A stretch of 16,417 bases of DNA from CAYTOJ01 sp964439415 (lineage in GTDB: Bacteria > Pseudomonadota > Alphaproteobacteria > Rickettsiales > CAZAGG01): the NCBI GenBank assembly GCA_964439415.1, contig CAYTOJ010000035.1, forward strand, positions 1 through 16,417. Direction: 5' to 3'. The notes below the pieces were generated by a model, which saw only the letters and a program-made list of their open reading frames with translations, was not told the DNA's origin and made no database searches. The first letter of the stretch is position 1; each line of letters opens with the position of its first letter. Made by a program: the position numbers and the translations under genes. Shown here piece by piece: positions 1-5,738 of the stretch.

Positions 1-149
1 GTGGATTTTTTGCAGGCAAGTAGCGAGCAGTATAGTCGCGCATGGGGCTGGATTGCCTGTCGCCCGAAGCTGCTTTAGCGTAGGGTGAGCGGCCATGCGC
101 AAAACATAAAAAATATACCTATCGCACTCTTGAAGCGCGATAGGTATAT
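1..149 (-). repeat. Three-hairpin palindromic repeat, copy A (left-truncated)
   Basis: Seen directly: reading the plus strand, the right arm of hairpin H3 (gcgagcagtata, 23-34) is followed by H2 (gcgcatgg 38-45 with ccatgcgc 93-100) and H1 (tatacctatcgc 114-125 with gcgataggtata 137-148). The left arm of H3 lies outside the window. Positions 1-55 match the reverse complement of the copy at 2959-3096 with about one difference. Relative to that copy, 33 nt (56-88) are inserted in the H2 loop. The orientation is opposite to the copies at 2959 and 16179. No protein-coding function is claimed. Confidence 0.85.
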
Positions 150-357
150 GACGGCTTTTTTGAATTTTAAATCTGTCGGGTGGTAAGTTGACGTACTACA
201 TTATGTTATTCCAGTCAGTCTTCGCTTTCGCTAAGCTACAGCTACGCCTGACACTGCTTCGCCCAAGTCGCTGGTACTGTGCATGGCTGCCGCGTCTTCG
301 TTCCCTCGAAACTTCGCCGGGCGGTTGCGCCACGCGTAGACCCATCGGGGCGAAGCG
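150..357. other. Non-coding region downstream of tRNA-Tyr
   Basis: I see no convincing gene here. The part from about 225 to 357 is more GC-rich than the surroundings and lies just past the tRNA 3' end. It contains a 7-bp inverted repeat (cttcgcc 312-318 with ggcgaag 349-355). A second short pair (ccacgc 330-335, gcgtgg 355-360) runs into the encoded CCA. There is no T-tract, so neither is a clear intrinsic terminator. Open frames through it on both strands also cover the tRNA and are treated as chance. Confidence 0.5.
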
Positions 358-443
358 TGGTGGAGGGGGTCGGATTCGAACCAACGTACGCTCTCGCGGG
401 CAGATTTACAGTCTGCTGCCATTAACCACTCGGCCACCCCTCC
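358..443 (-). tRNA. tRNA-Tyr (anticodon GUA)
   Basis: On the minus strand an 83-nt cloverleaf runs from 443 to 361. The acceptor stem GGAGGGG pairs with CCCCTCC and the discriminator base is A. The T-loop region ggttcgaatcc is present, and the anticodon loop ctgtaaat gives GUA. The long variable arm is the one expected for bacterial tRNA-Tyr. The CCA end is encoded (358-360). The gene stands alone. Upstream of it sits a hairpin (aaacactc 455-462, gagtgttt 466-473) that belongs to a decayed copy of the local palindromic repeat. Confidence 0.95.
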
Positions 444-445
444 GC

Positions 446-556
446 GTATACCTGAAACACTCGAAGAGTGTTTTCTGGCATATTGTTTATATTCTTGCGC
501 CTGTTCACCTAATTAACTGCAAAGTATCCGTACTTTTGATACGAGAGCAGTATATT
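446..556 (+). repeat. Decayed copy of the palindromic repeat (H1 and H3 parts)
   Basis: Positions 447-482 resemble H1 (tatacct start, gaagagtg centre) but the stem has changed to aaacactc/gagtgttt, still perfectly paired over 8 bp. Positions 511-554 align with the H3 loop and right arm of the copy at 16260-16317: aattaact/cgcaaag, then tatccg, then gagcagtata. The H2 module is missing. Orientation is that of the 2959 and 16179 copies. It lies between the tRNA-Tyr gene and the end of the iron permease gene, so the H1-like hairpin is in or near the tRNA 5' leader. Confidence 0.6.
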
Positions 557-617
557 GAGCGAATACAGGGCTATAAACCAATGATGTAATTAGTCAAAGA
601 AATCATGAGAAATTTTA

Positions 618-633
618 AGCTATGATTATAGCT
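618..633 (-). terminator. Possible weak terminator after the iron permease gene
   Basis: A 6-bp AT-rich stem (agctat 618-623 with atagct 628-633, 4-nt loop) overlaps the permease stop codon. On the minus strand it is followed by taaaattt. The stem is short and the U-run is poor, so this is only a candidate. Confidence 0.25.
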
Positions 634-1466
634 CATCCCTGGTGGGCGAGAACCGGCGATGGTTTCCGCGTGTTGTTGTTTATCATCATCAGGCTTGTAA
701 CGAACAGAGTAGAGAAGAAAAAGAGCATCTCCATACCTGATGGTCTTGCCGTATACCCAACCAGCGCGCTGAGAATTTTCCCCAGAATACTGTCATCTGA
801 CAATAGCCATGAGGTATCCCATAATTCCGGAGTTAAGGTGGGCAGTAAATCAGCCGCAATAAGGTATTTCGCCCCCTGAGCGGATAGCCCCGCGCATAGC
901 AGCACAAGCATCCAGCCGGTAACGGTAAACAGCTTGCGCTGGGAAATTTTCATCAGGCCAAAATAAAACAATGTACCAGTTGCAGCACCTGCCACCGCGC
1001 CCAGTATCGCGCCGGTAAATAAAGCTGATATGCTGGCTGAGCCCGCGATAATTGAGCTGTATACAAATAATACAATTTCGGAACCCTCACGCAGGATAGT
1101 AAGAGCTATTACAAGACTTAAAAGAACTGGTGATTTATCACCTGCTTTAATACCACTAGCCAGTTCTTTGCTTTTACGGGTAATTTCCCTTCCGTGACGC
1201 TTCATCCAGATGACAGTGGAAGAAATTAATAACACCGCAGAGAACATAATAATCGCATTAAAATATTCCTGCCCTAAGCCATCAGCCAGGTTTGAAATAC
1301 CTTCAGCAAAAAGTGCAACCATACATGATCCGACAATACCCAGAGCCAGACCAGTGGCAATATATATCCCCCGGTTCTTAAGCCCATTCACGGCTACAAA
1401 AAGGATTCCCAGAATAAGTACAATCTCAAGCATTTCCCGGAAAACTACAATGGCTGTGGGTAGCAT
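633..1466 (-). CDS. FTR1-family iron permease (EfeU/FtrC type)
   Basis: This 277-residue inner-membrane protein belongs to the FTR1/OFeT family of high-affinity iron permeases. Both diagnostic REXXE iron-binding motifs are visible: REMLE at residues 10-14 and REGSE at 126-130. Each lies in a hydrophobic helix, and five or more further hydrophobic segments follow the seven-helix pattern of the family. Length is normal. The start ATG is preceded by AAGGG, which overlaps the stop of the upstream cupredoxin gene (9-nt gap), so the two are co-translated. In known systems (EfeUOB, FtrABCD) the permease takes iron handled by a periplasmic cupredoxin-like partner, which fits the neighbour here. No EfeB peroxidase or FtrD ferredoxin gene is visible. 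Ferric versus ferrous use cannot be told from sequence. Confidence 0.92.
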   Translation of the reverse strand: MLPTAIVVFREMLEIVLILGILFVAVNGLKNRGIYIATGLALGIVGSCMVALFAEGISNLADGLGQEYFNAIIMFSAVLLISSTVIWMKRHGREITRKSKELASGIKAGDKSPVLLSLVIALTILREGSEIVLFVYSSIIAGSASISALFTGAILGAVAGAATGTLFYFGLMKISQRKLFTVTGWMLVLLCAGLSAQGAKYLIAADLLPTLTPELWDTSWLLSDDSILGKILSALVGYTARPSGMEMLFFFSTLFVTSLMMINNNTRKPSPVLAHQG

Positions 1467-1475
1467 GATAAACCC

Positions 1476-1820
1476 TTACTCCGCTATGATTACGCCCTGG
1501 GCGGTATCCTGATTGAATTCACCAAAATATTTGTAAGTGCCTGGTTTCAAAGGCCCCACCAACATTACCGCTTTACTGTTAGGGGCGATAACTTTCTCGC
1601 GCTTCAAATCATGGCTTTCAAATTCCTCAGCCGTTGGGTCAAGATTATAGACGGTCAGTTTGATTTTTTTGCCTGCCGGAACTTTCAGTTCAGGAGTGAC
1701 AAATTTATGATCTTTAATCTCAAGTTTGTACTCAAGACTCTCGCCAGCATCAGCCTCGGTTGTTGGTGCGGTAAGAGTCGCTATTCCTAAAAGGAAAACA
1801 ATTAAATATTTAAATGACAT
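1476..1820 (-). CDS. Periplasmic cupredoxin-like iron-uptake protein (EfeO-Cup/FtrB-like)
   Basis: This 114-residue protein has an N-terminal signal peptide (hydrophobic residues 4-18, likely cleavage after ADA at about 25) and one cupredoxin-fold domain (Cupredoxin_1 type). Typical signs are the VPAGKKIKLTVYN strand and the PGTYKYFGEF turn near the C-terminus. There is no cysteine, so it is not a blue type-1 copper protein. Candidate metal ligands are H38, E68, H70 and E75. It is first in a two-gene unit with the FTR1 permease, as FtrB is with FtrC. Its likely role is to bind or oxidise iron in the periplasm and pass it to the permease. A poor ribosome site precedes the ATG. A promoter with a Fur-box-like operator lies directly upstream. 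Confidence 0.82.
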   Translation of the reverse strand: MSFKYLIVFLLGIATLTAPTTEADAGESLEYKLEIKDHKFVTPELKVPAGKKIKLTVYNLDPTAEEFESHDLKREKVIAPNSKAVMLVGPLKPGTYKYFGEFNQDTAQGVIIAE

Positions 1821-1842
1821 AGTTTAACCAAAGTGCTGCTAT

Positions 1843-1889
1843 TGAGATTCATTATCATCTAATACTATGATTTTATTTTTTTACGTCAA
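1843..1889 (-). promoter_or_regulatory. Promoter with Fur-box-like operator for the iron-uptake genes
   Basis: On the minus strand a -35-like TTGACG (1889-1884) is followed after 16 nt by TAGTAT (1867-1862). Just downstream, 1857-1843 reads tgataatgaatctca, which matches 13 of 15 positions of the 7-1-7 Fur-box consensus TGATAATGATTATCA. The position just past the -10 is right for repression. Which alphaproteobacterial regulator (Fur, Mur or another) binds it is inference. Confidence 0.6.
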
Positions 1890-1902
1890 TGGTTTTCTAT
1901 AT

Positions 1903-2862
1903 TCATTGATGTTTTTTGCTTCGGTAGGCACTTACGTTTCTAAGGTGTTCCTGGTAAGTAGTGGCGAAAACATGGCCACCGTTACCACTGGCCACAAAAA
2001 ACAGATAACTGGTTTGCTCAGGATTAAGCGCTGCTGATATAGCATCCCTGCCGGGGTTGGTTATTGGGGTAGGGGGCAAGGCAGGTATGGTGTAAGTGTT
2101 GTATGGGTTTGGGGTTTTAAGGTCAGCAATTAATAATTGCCGCTCCAACTTTTCGCGCCCAAGTGTGATGCCATAAGTTACCGTAGGGTCGGATTCCAAC
2201 CGCATATTAAGCCTCAAACGGTTGATAAATACGGATGCAATTACAGGCCGCTCGGAGGCAATTCCTGTTTCCTTTTCAATAATGGAAGCCAGTATCAATG
2301 CCTCGTATGGGTTTTTAAGCGGCAGGCTCGGCGCACGCTCCGCCCAGGTTTTTGCCAGAAAATCATCCATCTCCTTTTTCATGCGGCTGATTAATTTTTC
2401 GCGGGAATCTCCGCGCACATATTCATATGTTTCCGGCAGTAGTGAGCCCTCAACGATACCTTGTGGAACCATGCCACTTAAGTAAGGGGTTGCATTAAGC
2501 AGTTCCAGTATTTCAGCCGTACTGAAACCTTCAGGAATAGTGATTCTGCGCCGCAGAATATCTCCACGGATCAATTTCTCGAAAACCTGTGACGGGGAAA
2601 TGTGGGCTGGGAATAAATATTCTCCCGCCTTGAATTGTTTGTTTTTGCCTGTGGTTATGGCGACTAGCGTAAAAATATCAGCATCGCTGATAATGCCTTC
2701 CTTCTCTAATTCAACAGCTATTTTCCTGATACCACCCTGAATCAGAACTGCTTTTTCCTCAGCCAGCACGCCAGGTGAGAAATGATAATATGCAGCATAG
2801 GCAGCAAACAGCACTGCCAATACAGGGATAGTCAGAAGAAAGGTTTTTATGAGACGGATCAA
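1903..2862 (-). CDS. mltG: Endolytic murein transglycosylase MltG
   Basis: This 319-residue YceG/MltG-family protein cuts nascent peptidoglycan glycan strands at the inner membrane. One N-terminal membrane segment (residues 5-27) is followed by a LysM-like region and the catalytic domain. The family motifs EGSLLPETYEY (138-148), ASIIEKETG (192-200, catalytic Glu196), LESDPTVTYG (222-231) and NPYNTYTI are all intact. The start is TTG at 2862. Seven codons upstream in frame there is a TAA, and no ATG is available nearby. No strong Shine-Dalgarno is present. It follows fabF, as in many alphaproteobacteria, but here a 300-bp inverted-repeat block separates the two and ends 9 bp before this start. 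The native 5' end may therefore have been altered. Confidence 0.93.
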   Translation of the reverse strand: MIRLIKTFLLTIPVLAVLFAAYAAYYHFSPGVLAEEKAVLIQGGIRKIAVELEKEGIISDADIFTLVAITTGKNKQFKAGEYLFPAHISPSQVFEKLIRGDILRRRITIPEGFSTAEILELLNATPYLSGMVPQGIVEGSLLPETYEYVRGDSREKLISRMKKEMDDFLAKTWAERAPSLPLKNPYEALILASIIEKETGIASERPVIASVFINRLRLNMRLESDPTVTYGITLGREKLERQLLIADLKTPNPYNTYTIPALPPTPITNPGRDAISAALNPEQTSYLFFVASGNGGHVFATTYQEHLRNVSAYRSKKHQ

Positions 2863-2871
2863 ACTTTTTGA

Positions 2872-3171
2872 AGAGCCTGTTTATGACCTTTTGTATGCGT
2901 CTATTTTCAGGATATTTTGAGCGAAAATTCGAGTACAATTTTTACCAATAGCAGGGACTATACCTATCGCGCTTCAAGAGTGCGATAGGTATATTTTTTA
3001 TATTTTGCGCATGGCCGCCAATCCAGCCCCATGCGCGACTATACTGCTCGCTACTTGCCTGCAAAAAATTCACACTCTTCATTCGCGAGCAGTATATTTG
3101 AAAAATTATAGTCGGATTTGCAGCCAGAATAGACGAAAAGAGGCGTATACAAAAGGTCATAAACAGGCTCT
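2872..3171. repeat. 300-bp inverted-repeat block between fabF and mltG
   Basis: Arms 2872-2902 and 3141-3171 are reverse complements over 31 nt with two mismatches. Inward of them, roughly 2903-2947 and 3099-3140 continue as a weaker inverted match (my hand alignment, about 60%). The centre is a complete three-hairpin repeat (2959-3096). The right arm overlaps the last four codons and stop of fabF. The left arm gives the in-frame TAA just upstream of the mltG start. I see no clear target-site duplication outside the arms. It may be a MITE-like element or an inverted duplication of the fabF tail. Confidence 0.8.
2959..3096 (+). repeat. Three-hairpin palindromic repeat, full copy B
   Basis: H1: tatacctatcgc 2959-2970 with gcgataggtata 2982-2993. 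H2: gcgcatgg 3007-3014 with ccatgcgc 3029-3036. H3: tatactgctcgc 3040-3051 with gcgagcagtata 3085-3096, loop of 33 nt. This is the best intact copy and defines the roughly 139-bp unit. The H1 loop holds cttcaag, which gives the orientation; the H3 loop holds the related string cactctt. Confidence 0.9.
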
Positions 3172-4416
3172 AAATATAAGGCTGGCATTAGTTCCACCGA
3201 ATCCGAAGGAATTGGAAAGAGCAATATCAACCTTGCGCTCTTTTGCTTGTAAGGGAACCAGATCAATATCGCAGCCTTCTGAAGGATTTTCAAGATTAAG
3301 CGTAGGCGGCACAATGTCATTGTTTATAGCCAGTATGGAGAATATCGCTTCAACACTGCCAGCCGCGCCAAGCAGATGTCCAATCGCTGACTTGGTGGAG
3401 GACATGGAAAGTTTATAGGCATGATCTCCGAATACGCGTTTCACAGCATTTAGTTCTATCTCGTCACCCTTCGGGGTGGATGTGCCATGCGCGTTTATAT
3501 AATCAACCATGTCAGGACTAATACCGGCGCTGCGCAGGGCGTTGTTCATGGAGCGGAAACCGCCGCGCCCTTCCGGGGATGGCGCGGTGATGTGATAAGC
3601 ATCGCCTGACATGCCATAACCTATAACCTCGGCATATATTTTCGCACCGCGCTTTTTTGCGTGCTCAAATTCTTCCAGCACTACTACCCCTGCGCCTTCG
3701 CCCATGACAAAACCGTCCCTGTCCTTATCCCACGGGCGCGAAGCCTTTTCCGGTGTGTCGTTGAAGGAAGTTGATAATGCCCGGCAGGCAGCAAACCCGG
3801 CGTAGCCAATACGGCAGATAGCATTTTCCGCGCCGCCTGCTATCATAACATCAGCATCACCTAATTTTATGATGCGGCTGGCGTCACCTATTGCGTGCGC
3901 ACCAGTTGAGCAGGCGGTGACTATGGAATGATTGGGGCCCGTGAAACCATATTTAATAGAAACCTGGCCGGATGCCAGATTGATAAGGCTTGCCGGAATA
4001 AAAAATGGGGATACGCGCCTTGCTCCTTGAGCATTCAGAATAGTTACATATTCCTCAATTGTGGCGAGGCCACCAATGCCGGAGCCGATTAAAACACCGG
4101 TCATGTCCCGATCTTCTTCCGATTCAGGTCTCCAGCCGGAATCACGGATAGCCTCATCAGCCGCACCGATAGCAAACAGAATGAATTTATCTATCTTTTT
4201 CTGCTCTTTCGGCGGCAGAGCCGTATCAGGATCAAACTCCCCAGGATTTTTACCGATAGGAACCTGGCCGCCAATTTTGCAGGCGATATCCGAAATATCA
4301 AAGCGCGTCACGGCTTTGATTCCGGATTTTGCATGCGTCAACGCATCCCAGGTGGTGTTTACATCACCACCTAAAGGCGTAACCGCTCCGATACCTGTTA
4401 TAACTACCCGTCGCAT
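3157..4416 (-). CDS. fabF: 3-oxoacyl-[acyl-carrier-protein] synthase II (FabF)
   Basis: This 419-residue cytoplasmic condensing enzyme (KAS II) extends acyl-ACP with malonyl-ACP in fatty-acid synthesis. The Cys-His-His triad is complete: Cys169 in VTACSTGAHA, His310 in NAHGTSTPKGD and His347 in SAIGHLLGAAG. The FGFGGTN loop is at 404-410. It starts 15 nt after the acpP stop with little Shine-Dalgarno signal, so translation is probably coupled to acpP. The C-terminus reads SLIF then RACL. The codons for RACL and the TGA stop lie inside the right arm of the inverted-repeat block (3141-3171), so the natural last residues were probably replaced. The core enzyme is unaffected. Confidence 0.97.
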   Translation of the reverse strand: MRRVVITGIGAVTPLGGDVNTTWDALTHAKSGIKAVTRFDISDIACKIGGQVPIGKNPGEFDPDTALPPKEQKKIDKFILFAIGAADEAIRDSGWRPESEEDRDMTGVLIGSGIGGLATIEEYVTILNAQGARRVSPFFIPASLINLASGQVSIKYGFTGPNHSIVTACSTGAHAIGDASRIIKLGDADVMIAGGAENAICRIGYAGFAACRALSTSFNDTPEKASRPWDKDRDGFVMGEGAGVVVLEEFEHAKKRGAKIYAEVIGYGMSGDAYHITAPSPEGRGGFRSMNNALRSAGISPDMVDYINAHGTSTPKGDEIELNAVKRVFGDHAYKLSMSSTKSAIGHLLGAAGSVEAIFSILAINNDIVPPTLNLENPSEGCDIDLVPLQAKERKVDIALSNSFGFGGTNASLIFRACL

Positions 4417-4431
4417 TAAGGTTTAATGCTT

Positions 4432-4671
4432 TTAAGCTACCGCGTGCTGTTCAATATATTTCACCGCATCCCCAACGGTCTGAATTTTTTCAGCTTCTTC
4501 ATCGGGGATTTCGCAACCGAATTCTTCTTCAAAAGCCATAACCAGTTCTACTTTATCCAGGCTGTCGGCTCCCAGATCATCAACGAAGTTGGAGGCCTCC
4601 CCAACCTTGGATTCTTCCACACCCAGATGTTCGGTGACAATTTTCCTAACTCTGTCAGCTACTTCGCTCAT
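4432..4671 (-). CDS. acpP: Acyl carrier protein
   Basis: This 79-residue, strongly acidic protein carries growing acyl chains in fatty-acid synthesis. The DLGADSLDKVELVMAFEEEF signature includes Ser37, the attachment site for 4'-phosphopantetheine. Length is typical. AGAGGA lies 5-6 nt before the ATG. It is first in the acpP-fabF-(mltG) unit. The usual upstream partners fabG and fabD are not in the window. Instead the promoter side opens into a repeat-rich region, divergent from the methyltransferase-tolC unit. Confidence 0.98.
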   Translation of the reverse strand: MSEVADRVRKIVTEHLGVEESKVGEASNFVDDLGADSLDKVELVMAFEEEFGCEIPDEEAEKIQTVGDAVKYIEQHAVA

Positions 4672-4703
4672 GAATTCCTCTACATATTAATTGATATTGG
4701 GGC

Positions 4704-4772
4704 TTTATACCACCTGAAACGATTGCCTTTAAAAACTACTTTGCCGTTAAAATCCAGAAGATTTTTATACCA
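4704..4772 (-). promoter_or_regulatory. Two candidate extended -10 promoters for acpP
   Basis: On the minus strand the string TGGTATAAA (extended -10, TGn plus TATAAA) occurs twice, with hexamers at 4709-4704 and 4769-4764. The nearer one would give a leader of about 26 nt. The -35 regions are poor (ttaaag for the nearer). The assignment rests only on the repeated motif and spacing to the gene. Confidence 0.4.
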
Positions 4773-4815
4773 CTTGCAAATGAAGAGTTGGTTTAATGCG
4801 GGAGCTTTTGCGGCA

Positions 4816-5038
4816 TATACCTATCGCACTTCAAGGCTGCGATAAGGGGGTGATAGGTATACCTAGAAGTCTTGCTTTTAGACAAAATGGTATTTAAACA
4901 ATATACTGTTCGCGTTTCAAGAGTGTGTTTTTTGAAGTTAGTTTGCGAGCAGTATAGACGCGCATGGGGCTGGATTGGTGGCTATGCGCAAAACATAAAA
5001 GATATACTTATCGCACTCTTGAAGTGCGATAAGTATAT
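4816..5038 (-). repeat. Composite copy C of the palindromic repeat
   Basis: A degenerate H1 (tatacctatc 4816-4825 with gataggtata 4852-4861, centre expanded by about 11 nt) comes first, in the orientation of copy B. It is followed by a complete unit in the opposite orientation: H3 (tatactgttcgc 4902-4913 with gcgagcagtata 4945-4956, one G-T pair), H2 (gcgcatgg 4960-4967 with ctatgcgc 4982-4989) and H1 (5003-5037, 15 bp perfect). In this H1 both arms differ from the other copies by a paired change (tatactt/aagtata in place of tatacct/aggtata). Confidence 0.85.
4879..4907 (+). promoter_or_regulatory. Candidate promoter for the methyltransferase-tolC unit
   Basis: TAGACA (4879-4884), 17 nt, then TATACT (4902-4907): five of six matches at each hexamer with ideal spacing. 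The -10 is the first six bases of the H3 left arm of repeat copy C. Transcription would start near 4914, so the leader of about 155 nt would contain H3, H2 and H1. It is the best promoter-like sequence found upstream of the gene at 5069. Confidence 0.5.
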
Positions 5039-5068
5039 GCAGCAAAAATAAAACTGAGGAATTTTAGC

Positions 5069-5728
5069 ATGTATCCAGCGGTACATCCGATGGCTTTGGA
5101 GAATATGGTAAAGTGCCAGTTACTGCCGAACCGGATCAATGATCAGAGCCTTTTGGCTGCCATATCATCTATACCCAGGGAAATATTCGTGCCGGATGCT
5201 TACAAAGGCGTGGCTTATATTGATGATGACCTGGAAATAAAACCCGGGCGCTACCTGGCGGAACCTATGGGTGTAGCCCGGCTGATTCAGCTTGCTAAAA
5301 TCACGAAATTTGACCGGGTGCTGGATATTGGCGGCGCAACCGGTTATTCATCGGCAATAATGTCACACCTGAGTTTGAAAGTGACAATGCTGGAGGAAGA
5401 CGCATGTATGGCAAAACAGGCGAAAGAAAATTTTAAGAATTTGGGCATAACGAATGTGGATGTCGTGAATGCTAGGCATTCCCGTGGCTTTTGGGGTAAA
5501 GCCCCTTTTGAGGTGATCTATATTGGCGGGTTTGCCGCCAGCATACCGGATGACCTGCTCAGTCAACTGGCGGATGGTGGCAGGCTTGTCGCTGCATCCG
5601 AGGTTGACGGAGTTAAAAGAGCGGTTATATACACCCAGTCAGCCAAGGGTTTGTCCATGCGTAGTGAGTTTGAGACTTCGCTGATGCCGCTGCCGGGTTT
5701 TGAAAAAATAGAAACATTCAAGTTTTAG
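5069..5728 (+). CDS. PCMT-like (protein-L-isoaspartate O-methyltransferase family) methyltransferase
   Basis: This 219-residue soluble class I SAM-dependent methyltransferase has motif I VLDIGGATGYSSA at residues 84-96 and acidic motif II EED near 110. The overall match is to the PCMT family. The segment that in true PIMT enzymes reads like TISQPY(I/M)VA and carries the active-site Ser is here RYLAEPMGVA (61-70). The Ser is absent, so repair of isoaspartate is doubtful and another substrate is possible. GAGGA lies 9 nt before the ATG. A second Met at residue 8 is a less likely start. The gene sits 10 nt upstream of tolC, a pairing common in alphaproteobacteria, which suggests a role linked to export or the envelope. 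Confidence 0.8.
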   Translation: MYPAVHPMALENMVKCQLLPNRINDQSLLAAISSIPREIFVPDAYKGVAYIDDDLEIKPGRYLAEPMGVARLIQLAKITKFDRVLDIGGATGYSSAIMSHLSLKVTMLEEDACMAKQAKENFKNLGITNVDVVNARHSRGFWGKAPFEVIYIGGFAASIPDDLLSQLADGGRLVAASEVDGVKRAVIYTQSAKGLSMRSEFETSLMPLPGFEKIETFKF

Positions 5729-5738
5729 GGCTAAACTA

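Noticed and set aside
114..148. H1 hairpins as ordinary intrinsic terminators
   Set aside because: They occur in both orientations, upstream as well as downstream of genes, and mostly lack a following T-run; only copy A has a T-run nearby (156-161).
188..589. Open frames on both strands over the tRNA-Tyr region, one giving a 133-residue product
   Set aside because: They run straight through the tRNA and a decayed repeat, show no family likeness, and have no ribosome site.
2942..3418. Reading frames through the repeat copies, with a peptide like AWGWIGGHAQNIK shared between copies
   Set aside because: The peptide is conserved only because the DNA is; copy A has a stop in the same frame within its 33-nt insertion, and paired changes follow stem pairing rather than codon positions.
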